In this document: positions 10,230 through 18,463 of the stretch, in pieces | How positions within the stretch are numbered: the first letter of the stretch is position 1 | Layout of the letters: the number at the start of each line of letters is the position of its first letter | Assembly (NCBI RefSeq): GCF_012184415.1 | Contig: NZ_VTOX01000010.1 | Coordinates: forward strand, 1-64,000 | Reading direction: 5' to 3' | Length of the DNA stretch: 64,000 nucleotides | Source of the DNA: Ramlibacter lithotrophicus | GTDB lineage: Bacteria > Pseudomonadota > Gammaproteobacteria > Burkholderiales > Burkholderiaceae_C | Made by a program: the position numbers and the translations under genes | The notes under the pieces: model-generated | The model's database searches: none | The model's input: only the letters and a program-made list of their open reading frames with translations | What the model was told of the DNA's origin: nothing

Positions 10230-12017
10230 ATGCCACTGACCTTGCAACAACTCAACGCCGCCGGCGGCGACGAAGCCGTCCGCCTGCTGGACGGCATCTA
10301 CGAACACTCGCCATGGATCGCCGAGGCGGCGCTTGCCCACCGCCCGTTCCGTTCGCTGGCGCACCTCAAGTGCGTGATGGCGCACGTGGTCAAGGAGGCC
10401 GGCGCCGACGAGCAACTCGCCCTGGTGCGCGCTCACCCGGAGCTCGCCGGCAAGGCGCTGGTGGCGCGGGCCCTCACCCCGGAATCCACGGGCGAGCAGC
10501 ACCAGGCGGGGCTGGCCACCTGCACCCCGGACGAGTACGCGCGACTGCAGCAGCTCAACGCCGACTACACCGCCAAGTTCGGCTTTCCGTTCATCCTGGC
10601 GGTGCGCGGACCGCGCGGCGCAGGCCTCTCGCGCCGCGAGATCATCGCCACCTTCGAGCGCCGGCTGGACAACCCGTCGGACGTCGAACTCGCCGAGGCG
10701 CTGCGCAACGTGCACCGCATCGCGGAGCTGCGCCTGAACGACAGGTTCGGCGTCGACCCGGTGCTGGGCAACATGGTGTGGGACCAGCTGGAGCAGCTCG
10801 CGCAGCACAGCGACCCGGGCTTCAAGGAACAGGGCCAGCTCACGGTGACCTACCTCACCGACGCCCACCGGCAGGTGGCGGCGCGCATCACGCAGCACAT
10901 GCGCGAGAGCGGCTTCGACGAGGTGGGCATGGACGCCGTGGGCAACGTCGTCGGCGTCTACCACGGCAGCGGCGACGGGGAGCGGCGGCGCGTGCTGACG
11001 GGAAGCCACTACGACACGGTGCGCAACGGCGGCAAGTACGACGGCCGGCTGGGCATCTTCACGCCCATGGCCTGCGTGCGCGAGCTCTCGCGGCAAGGGC
11101 GCCGCCTGCCGTTCGACATCGAGGTGGTGGCGTTCGCCGAGGAGGAAGGCCAGCGCTATCACGCGACCTTCCTCGGCTCCGGCGCGCTGATCGGCAGTTT
11201 CGATGCGGCCTGGCTGGACCAGAAGGATGCCGACGGCATCACCATGCGCGAGGCGATGCGCAACGCCGGCCTGCCCGCCACCCTGGACGCGATCGCCGCG
11301 CTGCGCCGCGACCCGAAGCGCTACCTCGGATTCCTGGAAGTGCACATCGAGCAGGGTCCGGTGCTCACCGAGCGCGACCTGCCGCTGGGCGTGGTCACCT
11401 CCATCAACGGCGGCGTGCGCCTGCGCTGCGAAATCGTCGGCATGGCCAGCCACGCCGGCACCACGCCGATGGACCGGCGCCGCGACGCGGCTGCCGCCTT
11501 TGCCGAACTGGCGCTGTACGTCGAGCGGCGCGCCCGCCAGGACGGCGACTCGGTCGGCACCATCGGCATGCTCGAGGTGCCCGGCGGCTCGATCAACGTG
11601 GTGCCCGGCCGCTGCGTCTTCACGCTGGACCTGCGGGCACCCAACGATGCGCAGCGCGACGCGATGGTCAGGGACGTGCTGGCCGAGCTGGCCGCGATCT
11701 GCGAGCGGCGCGGCGTGCGCCACACGCTGGAACAGACGATGCAGGTCGCCGCCGCGCCCAGCGCGCCGGCCTGGCAGGTGCACTGGGAACAGGCGGTGGC
11801 CGACCTCGGCGTGCCGGTGTTCCGCATGCCCAGCGGGGCCGGCCACGACGCGATGAAGCTGCACCAGGTGATGCCGCAGGCGATGCTGTTCGTGCGCGGC
11901 CAGAACCTGGGCATCAGCCACAACCCGCTGGAGACCACGACCAGCGACGACATCCAGCTCGGGATCGAGGCCTACCTGCGTCTGCTGGAGCAACTGGCGG
12001 CGAAGGCGACGGCATGA
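10230..12017 (+). CDS. Fusion: OHCU decarboxylase (UraD) + allantoate amidohydrolase (AllC)
   Basis: A 595-residue two-domain enzyme. Residues 1-165 are 2-oxo-4-hydroxy-4-carboxy-5-ureidoimidazoline decarboxylase: catalytic His69 in HPELAGK and the FGFPFILAVRG block at 117-127. Residues 178-595 are an M20-family allantoate/ureidoglycolate amidohydrolase with GSHYDTV at 258-264, GGKYDGRLG at 267-275, EEEGQRYHATF, HIEQGPVL and the Gly-His-Asp stretch GAGHDAMKL near 540. One chain therefore makes S-allantoin and, after PuuE acts on it, attacks the allantoate. The junction (residues 160-180) is a short helical linker with no internal start site. The gene overlaps the next by ATGA. Some Burkholderiales carry this fusion; here both active sites look intact. 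Confidence 0.9.
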   Translation: MPLTLQQLNAAGGDEAVRLLDGIYEHSPWIAEAALAHRPFRSLAHLKCVMAHVVKEAGADEQLALVRAHPELAGKALVARALTPESTGEQHQAGLATCTPDEYARLQQLNADYTAKFGFPFILAVRGPRGAGLSRREIIATFERRLDNPSDVELAEALRNVHRIAELRLNDRFGVDPVLGNMVWDQLEQLAQHSDPGFKEQGQLTVTYLTDAHRQVAARITQHMRESGFDEVGMDAVGNVVGVYHGSGDGERRRVLTGSHYDTVRNGGKYDGRLGIFTPMACVRELSRQGRRLPFDIEVVAFAEEEGQRYHATFLGSGALIGSFDAAWLDQKDADGITMREAMRNAGLPATLDAIAALRRDPKRYLGFLEVHIEQGPVLTERDLPLGVVTSINGGVRLRCEIVGMASHAGTTPMDRRRDAAAAFAELALYVERRARQDGDSVGTIGMLEVPGGSINVVPGRCVFTLDLRAPNDAQRDAMVRDVLAELAAICERRGVRHTLEQTMQVAAAPSAPAWQVHWEQAVADLGVPVFRMPSGAGHDAMKLHQVMPQAMLFVRGQNLGISHNPLETTTSDDIQLGIEAYLRLLEQLAAKATA

Positions 12018-13237
12018 CCGGCCACGAGCGGCTCGACGCGTGGATCGACGCGCACTTCGACGAGGAGGTGCGCTTCCTGCAGGAACTGGTGCGGGTGCCC
12101 ACCGACACGCCGCCGGGTGACAACGCGCCGCACGCCGAACGCACCGCGCAATTGCTGGCCGGCTTCGGCCTGCAGGCGGAGCAGCATCCGGTGCCGGCAC
12201 AGGATGTGCGCGCGGCGGGCATGGCGTCGATCACCAACCTGATCGTGCGCCGCCGCTGGGGCGACGGACCCACCATCGCGCTGAACGCCCACGGCGACGT
12301 GGTGCCGCCGGGCGAGGGCTGGACCCACGATCCGTACGGCGGCGAGATCGAGGACGGCCGCATCCATGGCCGCGCCGCCGCCGTCAGCAAGAGCGACTTC
12401 GCGACCTACACCTTCGCGCTGCGGGCGCTGGAAGCGCTGGGCGCGCCGCTGAAAGGTGGGGTCGAACTGCATTTCACGTACGACGAGGAGTTCGGCGGCG
12501 AGCTGGGTCCCGGCTGGCTGCTGCGCCAGGGGCTGACCCGGCCCGACCTCCTGATCGCGGCCGGCTTCAGCTACGAAGTGATCACGGCCCACAACGGCTG
12601 CCTGCAGCTGGAGGTGACGGTGCACGGCAGGATGGCGCATGCCGCCATTCCGCACACCGGCGTCGACGCGCTGCAAGGCGCCGTGAAGATCCTGCAGGCG
12701 CTGTATGCCTGCAACGAGCGCTACCGGCAGGTCAGGTCCTCGGTGGCAGGCATCACCCACCCGTACCTGAACGTCGGCCGCATCGAAGGCGGCACCAACA
12801 CCAACGTCGTGCCGGGCAAGGTGGTCTTCAAGCTCGACCGCCGGATGATCCCGGAGGAGGACCCGGTGCAGGTCGAGGCCGAAGTGCGCGACGAGATCGA
12901 GCGGGCCGCAGCCGCGGTTCCGGGCATCAGCGTGGAGATCCGCCGGCTGCTGCTGGCGAATTCGATGAAGCCGCTGCCCGGCAACCAGCCGCTGGTCGAG
13001 GCGATCCAGCGCCATGGCCGCGCGCTGTTCGGCCAGGACATTCCCGCGATGGGCACGCCGCTGTACACCGACGTGCGGCTGTACGCGCAGGCCGGCATCC
13101 CCGGAGTCATCTACGGCGCCGGCCCGCGCACGGTGCTGGAGTCGAACGCCAAGCGCGCCGACGAGCGGCTGGAGCTGGAAGACCTGCGCCGGGCGACGAA
13201 GGTGGTCGCGCGGACGGTGTACGACCTGCTCGCCTGA
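12014..13237 (+). CDS. M20-family metallohydrolase (ArgE/DapE/ACY1 type)
   Basis: A 407-residue zinc-dependent amidohydrolase/deacylase that begins in the stop codon of the preceding fusion gene (ATGA). The metal site is built from LNAHGDVVPPGEGW (His near residue 95), GRAAAVSKSD (Asp near 126) and YDEEFGGELG (Glu pair near 157); a dimerisation lid with HGRMAHAAIPHTGVDAL follows near 205. The usual GRGxxDMKG metal loop is changed to GRAAAVSKSD, which still offers the Asp but alters the surroundings. The substrate is unknown. Its coupling to puuE and uraD-allC suggests a second ureido-type compound, for example ureidoglycine, ureidoglycolate or a carbamoyl-amino acid. Annotations such as acetylornithine deacetylase would be family names only. 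Confidence 0.85.
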   Translation: MTGHERLDAWIDAHFDEEVRFLQELVRVPTDTPPGDNAPHAERTAQLLAGFGLQAEQHPVPAQDVRAAGMASITNLIVRRRWGDGPTIALNAHGDVVPPGEGWTHDPYGGEIEDGRIHGRAAAVSKSDFATYTFALRALEALGAPLKGGVELHFTYDEEFGGELGPGWLLRQGLTRPDLLIAAGFSYEVITAHNGCLQLEVTVHGRMAHAAIPHTGVDALQGAVKILQALYACNERYRQVRSSVAGITHPYLNVGRIEGGTNTNVVPGKVVFKLDRRMIPEEDPVQVEAEVRDEIERAAAAVPGISVEIRRLLLANSMKPLPGNQPLVEAIQRHGRALFGQDIPAMGTPLYTDVRLYAQAGIPGVIYGAGPRTVLESNAKRADERLELEDLRRATKVVARTVYDLLA

Positions 13238-13270
13238 CCGGCGTTGCCTGCGCGGTCTGCTCCCCGCCTT

Positions 13271-13957
13271 CTAACGAGTCATCAGCACCGGCCCGCCCTT
13301 GGCCAACGCCCGCTGGTAGGCGGGGCGCGCATGCATCCGGTCGCGGTAGGCCGTGAGCCGCGGCAGGCTGGCGGCGCCCTCGCTGCGCGCCAGCGCTGCC
13401 TCCACGGCGAAGCTCATCTGGAAGTCCGCCAGGCCCGGCCGCTCGCCCGCGAACCACTCGTGCCGCGCCAGGTGCTGCTCCATGAACTGCACCGCGCCGG
13501 CGACGTTGGGGTCGATCAGCTTCTTCTGCACCTGGGCGCACAGCTGGCGCGCGACCGGGCGCACGAAGAAGGGCATGGGCTGGGTCGGTATCGTCATGAA
13601 CACCAGCTTCATCACCAGCCAGTTCATCAGCGAACCTTCGGCGAAGTGCATCCAGTAGCGCTCCCGCAGCCAGTGCTGGCCGCCCACCGGCGGCTGCAGC
13701 ATCAGTTCCGGCGGCGCGTGCGCGGCGTAGGTGGCCGCGAGGTATTCCAGGATCGCGCCCGATTCCGCCACGGTGACGTCGCCGTCGGTGACGACCGGGG
13801 ACTTGCCCAGCGGATGGATGCGCCGCAGCGCCGGATCCGCGAGCCGCGTCTTCGGGTCGCGCGGGTAGCGCCGGATCTCGTACGGGGTGCCGAGCTCCTC
13901 CAGCAGCCACAGCACGCGGTGCGAGCGGGAAGTTTCCAGGTGGTGGACGGTAAGCAT
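13271..13957 (-). CDS. Glutathione S-transferase
   Basis: A 228-residue GST. The N-terminal thioredoxin-fold domain begins MLTVHHLETSRSHRVLWLLEELG, with Ser10 as the likely glutathione-activating residue, KSPVVTD as the cis-proline loop and AESGAIL as the glutathione gamma-glutamyl site near residue 66. The C-terminal helical domain runs from about 90 to 225. The start at 13957 is chosen from the fold; upstream codons extend the frame without conservation. It is convergent with the M20 gene (33 bases between stops) and divergent from the RND efflux genes. The substrate is unknown; detoxification is the family role. Confidence 0.88.
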   Translation of the reverse strand: MLTVHHLETSRSHRVLWLLEELGTPYEIRRYPRDPKTRLADPALRRIHPLGKSPVVTDGDVTVAESGAILEYLAATYAAHAPPELMLQPPVGGQHWLRERYWMHFAEGSLMNWLVMKLVFMTIPTQPMPFFVRPVARQLCAQVQKKLIDPNVAGAVQFMEQHLARHEWFAGERPGLADFQMSFAVEAALARSEGAASLPRLTAYRDRMHARPAYQRALAKGGPVLMTR

Positions 13958-14027
13958 CGTGCGGCGCCGGTGGCGCGAGTGGGGGGCGGCCATTGTAGGC
14001 TCCGGCAACTTTCCGGGACCGCGATCC

Positions 14028-14054
14028 TTTACATCTAAAGATTTCGCATAATAC
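14028..14054 (+). promoter_or_regulatory. Possible promoter of the RND efflux genes
   Basis: TTTACA (14028-14033) and TAATAC (14049-14054) are separated by 15 bases, upstream of the adaptor gene that starts at 14127. The boxes are AT-rich against a GC-rich background but the spacing is short, so this is only a tentative call. Confidence 0.3.
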
Positions 14055-14126
14055 TGACCTCATCCGTGGAGCCGGACTTGTGTCTGGCGGGCACCAGAAC
14101 AACAATCCGCGGCAGAAGGGACTCCC

Positions 14127-15251
14127 ATGCGCATCCTGTTGCCCCTGCTGGGGCTTTTCCTGTTGCTCGCGGGCTGCGGCCGCGCCCCGGCCGGCGCGCC
14201 CGCGGCCGCGCCGGCAGCGCCGCTGCTGATCGCCGCGGAAGACGTGATCACCCTGAAGGTCGCGCCGCTGGCGTCCGGTCCGTTGATCACCGGCTCGATC
14301 CAGCCGGATCGCAGGGCCGACCTGCGCGCCGAAGTGTCCTCGGTGGTGCTGGCGGTGCTCAAGGAAAACGGCCAGCCCGTGCGCCGCGGCGAGGTGCTGG
14401 TGCGCCTGGACGACACCTCGATCCGCGACGCCCTGCTGTCGGCGCAGGAGGCCGAGCGCGCGGCGGCCCAGGCGTTCGAGCAGGCCGGCCGGCAGTTCCA
14501 GCGGCTGCAGACCTTGCGCGCCTCCGGCATGGCCTCGGCGCAGGCCCTGGAGGACGCCGAGATCCGCCGCAACAGCACGCAGAGCGACCTGTCGGCGGCG
14601 AAGGCGCGCGTGGTGCAGGCGCGCCAGCAATTGCAGCGCACCGAGGCGCGCGCGCCGTTCGATGGCATCGTCGGCGAGCGCAAGGTGTCGGCCGGCGACA
14701 CGGCGCAGGTCGGCAAGGAACTGCTCAAGGTGATCGACCCGCGCAGCCTGCGGTTCGAGGGGCTGGTCTCGTCGGACGCGGTGCAGGCTATCCGCCCCGG
14801 ACAGGCGGTGAATTTCCGCGTGAACGGCTACGGCCGGCAGGAATTCGCCGGGCGCGTGCGGCTGGTGAGCCCCACCGCCAACGCGGCGACGCGGCAGGTG
14901 GAAGTGCTGGTGGACATCACCGGCGACGCCTCGCCGCGCCTGGCCGGGCTCTATGCGGAAGGCCGGGTCGAGTCCGCGAGCGCCCAGGCGCTGCTGGTCC
15001 CGGCCTCGGCGATCGTCCGCGAAGGCGACCGCGCGTTCGCCTGGCGGCTGGACGGCAAGGCGCTGCGCAAGGTAGCGGTGACGCTGGGCGAGCGCGACCC
15101 GCGGCGCGGCGACCACGTGGTGCGCGCCGGCCTGGCCGAGGGCGACCGCCTGCTGCGCCATCCGATGGGCAGCTTGCGCGACGGCCAGGCCGTCGAGGAA
15201 GCCGCACCCGCTGCCTCCGCCGCCGCGAGCCAGCCTCCGGCGAAGCCCTGA
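14127..15251 (+). CDS. RND efflux periplasmic adaptor (membrane fusion lipoprotein)
   Basis: A 374-residue HlyD/AcrA-type adaptor that bridges the inner-membrane pump and an outer-membrane channel. The first 17 residues form a lipoprotein signal (LFLLLAGC, Cys17). The barrel-sandwich half motifs flank a coiled-coil hairpin at about 105-170, rich in Ala, Glu and Arg; ARAPFDGIVGERKVSAGD near 177 is the returning lipoyl half. A beta-barrel and membrane-proximal domain follow, and an Ala-rich tail ends the protein. It is followed after 2 bases by the pump gene. No outer-membrane factor gene is adjacent, so the pump must borrow one encoded elsewhere. The substrate cannot be inferred. Confidence 0.88.
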   Translation: MRILLPLLGLFLLLAGCGRAPAGAPAAAPAAPLLIAAEDVITLKVAPLASGPLITGSIQPDRRADLRAEVSSVVLAVLKENGQPVRRGEVLVRLDDTSIRDALLSAQEAERAAAQAFEQAGRQFQRLQTLRASGMASAQALEDAEIRRNSTQSDLSAAKARVVQARQQLQRTEARAPFDGIVGERKVSAGDTAQVGKELLKVIDPRSLRFEGLVSSDAVQAIRPGQAVNFRVNGYGRQEFAGRVRLVSPTANAATRQVEVLVDITGDASPRLAGLYAEGRVESASAQALLVPASAIVREGDRAFAWRLDGKALRKVAVTLGERDPRRGDHVVRAGLAEGDRLLRHPMGSLRDGQAVEEAAPAASAAASQPPAKP

Positions 15252-15253
15252 CC

Positions 15254-18200
15254 ATGTTCCTTTCCGACTTCAGCATCAAGCGCCCGGTCGCCACGGTGGT
15301 GATCATCCTCGGCCTGATGGGCCTGGGCCTGCTCGCGCTCACCAAGCTGCGCGTCAACGAGATTCCCGACGTCGACCAGCCGGTGCTGGCGATCGAGATC
15401 CCCTACCCGGGTGCGTCGCCGGAGACCGTGGAGCGCGAGATCATCAACCGGATCGAGAAGCCGCTGCAAAGCATCTCGGGCGTGTACGAAATCCGCTCCA
15501 CGGCCAAGGACAGCAGCGCGGCTATCGTGATCGTGTTCACCTTCCGCAAGAACCTGGTGGAAGCGGCCGACGAGGTGCGCGGCGCGATCAGCACCGTGCG
15601 CTACAAGCTGCCGGTGGAAATGCGCGAGCCGGTGATCCGCCGGCGCGATCCGGGCGCCTACCCGATCATGGACCTCGCGCTGTCGTCCACCTCGCAGGGC
15701 CACGCCGAGATCTCGCGGCTGGCCGAGGACGTGCTGGCCGACAAGTTCCGCGGCGTCGACGGCGTGTCGCAGGTCACGGTGACGGGTGCGCTCAAGCGCG
15801 AGCTGAGCGTGCTGCTGCGCGCCGACCGGCTGCGCCAGTACAACGTGTCGGTCGCCGAAGTGGTGGCCGCGGTGCGCAGCCAGAACACGACGGCACCGGT
15901 GGGTCGCATCGTCGGGCCGCTGCACGACCAGAACATCCGGCTGGTCGGCCGGATCGAAGCGCCGGCCGATTTCGCGCAGATCATCGTCAGGCGCAGCGGC
16001 GACGAGGTCGTGCGCCTTGGCCAGCTCGCCGGCACCGCCGACGGGTTCGCGGAGCTGCAGAGCTTCAGCGTGCGCAACGCGCATCCCAACGTCTCGCTGG
16101 CTGTGACCAAGGCGCGCGAGGCGAGCACCGTGAGCGTCGCGGAGCGCGTGCGCAAGCTGGTGGCCGAGGTCAACACCACGCTGCCGCCCGGCACGAAACT
16201 GGAGATCACGCGCGACGGCGGGCTGGACGCCAAGGCCAACCTGGACAACGTGATCCACGCCCTGACGCTGGGGGCGGCGCTGACGATCTTCGTCGTCTAC
16301 GTGTTCCTCAACTCCTGGCGCTCGACACTCATCACGGCGCTGAGCCTGCCGACGTCGGCGATCACGGCCTTCATCGCGGTGTGGCTGTGCGGCTTCACGC
16401 TGAACCTGATGACGCTGCTGGGTCTGTCGCTGGCGATCGGGGTGCTGATCGACGACGCCATCGTGGTGCGCGAGAACATCGTCCGCCACCTGGAGGCCGG
16501 CGCGGACCGGATCACGGCAGCGAGCAAGGGCACCGCGGAGATCGGCCTGGCCGTGGCGGCCACCACCTTCTCGATCGTGGCGATCTTCATCCCGGTCGCC
16601 TTCATGCCGGACGTGGCCGGCGAGTGGTTCCGGCCATTCGCGCTGACGGTGGCCTGTTCGGTGCTGGTGAGCTTGTACATCTCCTTCACGCTCGACCCGA
16701 TGCTGTCGGCGTACTGGGGCGACCCGGCGGGCCACCATGGCCGCGAGCGCAAGGGGCTGAGCCACCTGCTCCAGCGCTTCAATGCCTGGTTCGACCACCA
16801 GGCGGACCGCTACGGCTCCGTGATCGCGTGGGCCTTGCACCACCGCCGCTGGATGGCGCTGGCCGCGGTGGGCAGCCTGGCCGGCGCCATCGCGCTGCAC
16901 CACTTCTTCGGCGGCTCGAGCTTCCTGCCCAAGCAGGACGCCGGCATGGTGGCGATCGAGGTGCGCACGCCCTCCTCCGCCAGCCTGGCGTACAGCCGCC
17001 TGAAGATCGAGAAGGCGGCGGAGCTGGCGCGCACGCTGCCGGAGACCAAGGCCACCAACAGCCTGGTCAATCCCGGCGGCGGCCGCGTCTACGTCGACCT
17101 GGGCAAGAGCACCGAGCGGCGGCGCTCGGCCAGCGAGATCGCGGTGGAACTGCGCGGGCTCATGGCGCGGCTGGTCGGCGCCGAATACGTGGTGCTGGAC
17201 GACCTGAACAACGGCGCGCGCAAGCCGGTGCAGATCCAGTTCTACGGGCTCGAGGCGCGCAAGCTGCTCGCGATCACCAACGAATACATGGATCGGTTGC
17301 GCAAGGTGCCCGGCGCCGTCGACGTCGGCTTGTCGGAGCAGGCGCCCAAGGAGGAACTGCAGATCGAATTGCATCGCGGCCTGGCCAGCGCGCTGGGCAT
17401 CTCGGTCAACGACACCGCGCAGGCGCTGCGCGTCGCGTTCGCCGGCGTGGAGGTGGGCGACTGGGTCGACCCCACGGGCGAGGCGCGCGACGTCGCGGTG
17501 CGGCTGCATCCCGACGACCGGGTGGACGCCGGCAACATCGAGCGGCTGCCGATCGCGGTGGGCGGCGCCGGCATGGTGGTGCCGCTGAGCCAGGTGGCGA
17601 CGGTGACGATGGGCGAAGGGCCGGCGCAGATCCAGCACCTGGGCGGCAAGCGGATGATCGCCGTGTCGGCCAACGCGCAGGGCCGCTCCTCGGGCGAGGT
17701 GACGGCCGATGCCCTGAAGCTCGCGAAGCAGATGGAGTTCCCGCCCGGCTACGGCGTGGAGCTGGGCGGCGCCGGCAAGGACCAGAAGGAAGTGTTCGGC
17801 GCCATGACCACGGCGCTGGTGATGGGCGTGCTGCTGATGTACCTGATCCTGGTGGTGCAGTTCGGCTCGTTCACCGCGCCCATGGCGGTGATGCTGTCGC
17901 TGCCCCTGAGCCTGATCGGCGTCGTGCTGGCGCTGCTGGTGACCGGCGGCACGCTCAACCTCATGAGCTTCATCGGCGTGATCATGCTGATGGGGCTGGT
18001 GGCCAAGAACGCGATCCTGCTGCTGGACGCCGCCCGCAGGCGCGAGGCGCAAGGCATGGACCGCGAGGCAGCGCTGATGGAGGCCGGCCGGGCGCGGCTG
18101 CGGCCGATCCTGATGACGACCTTCGCCCTGATCGCCGGCATGGTGCCGGTGGCGGTGGGGCTGGGCGAAGGCGGCGAGTTCTACCGGCCGCTGGCCATCG

Positions 18201-18463
18201 CCATCATCGGCGGCACGATCACGGCGACGCTGCTCACGCTGCTGGTGGTGCCGGCGTTCTACGACAGCATCGAGATCGCGCGCGACCGCATGTTCGCGAA
18301 GTTCCGGCGGCGGATGGCCACGGGCAATCCGATCGTGGCATTCATGCAGACCGCCGCCGAAGCCGTGCTGGCGCTGACGATGGTGCGCGGGCTGTACCGC
18401 GCCCTGACAGGGGCCGGTCAGAGATCCGGCCAGCGGTCGGCCCAGGGCCAGGCGGCTTCGTAG
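15254..18463 (+). CDS. RND multidrug/efflux pump, inner-membrane subunit
   Basis: A 1069-residue AcrB/MdtBC-family proton antiporter. The start MFLSDFSIKRPVATVVIIL at 15254 is the canonical first helix; the frame remains open upstream but is not coding there. Twelve membrane segments are visible in two repeats (first helix of repeat 2 near 545), with two large periplasmic loops. The proton-relay region LGLSLAIGVLIDDAIVVREN near residue 390 has paired acidic residues, and repeat 2 carries VIMLMGLVAKNAILLLD near 915. The last 15 codons overlap the 3' end of the convergent amidase gene by 46 bases. It belongs to a two-gene efflux operon. Confidence 0.92.
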   Translation: MFLSDFSIKRPVATVVIILGLMGLGLLALTKLRVNEIPDVDQPVLAIEIPYPGASPETVEREIINRIEKPLQSISGVYEIRSTAKDSSAAIVIVFTFRKNLVEAADEVRGAISTVRYKLPVEMREPVIRRRDPGAYPIMDLALSSTSQGHAEISRLAEDVLADKFRGVDGVSQVTVTGALKRELSVLLRADRLRQYNVSVAEVVAAVRSQNTTAPVGRIVGPLHDQNIRLVGRIEAPADFAQIIVRRSGDEVVRLGQLAGTADGFAELQSFSVRNAHPNVSLAVTKAREASTVSVAERVRKLVAEVNTTLPPGTKLEITRDGGLDAKANLDNVIHALTLGAALTIFVVYVFLNSWRSTLITALSLPTSAITAFIAVWLCGFTLNLMTLLGLSLAIGVLIDDAIVVRENIVRHLEAGADRITAASKGTAEIGLAVAATTFSIVAIFIPVAFMPDVAGEWFRPFALTVACSVLVSLYISFTLDPMLSAYWGDPAGHHGRERKGLSHLLQRFNAWFDHQADRYGSVIAWALHHRRWMALAAVGSLAGAIALHHFFGGSSFLPKQDAGMVAIEVRTPSSASLAYSRLKIEKAAELARTLPETKATNSLVNPGGGRVYVDLGKSTERRRSASEIAVELRGLMARLVGAEYVVLDDLNNGARKPVQIQFYGLEARKLLAITNEYMDRLRKVPGAVDVGLSEQAPKEELQIELHRGLASALGISVNDTAQALRVAFAGVEVGDWVDPTGEARDVAVRLHPDDRVDAGNIERLPIAVGGAGMVVPLSQVATVTMGEGPAQIQHLGGKRMIAVSANAQGRSSGEVTADALKLAKQMEFPPGYGVELGGAGKDQKEVFGAMTTALVMGVLLMYLILVVQFGSFTAPMAVMLSLPLSLIGVVLALLVTGGTLNLMSFIGVIMLMGLVAKNAILLLDAARRREAQGMDREAALMEAGRARLRPILMTTFALIAGMVPVAVGLGEGGEFYRPLAIAIIGGTITATLLTLLVVPAFYDSIEIARDRMFAKFRRRMATGNPIVAFMQTAAEAVLALTMVRGLYRALTGAGQRSGQRSAQGQAAS

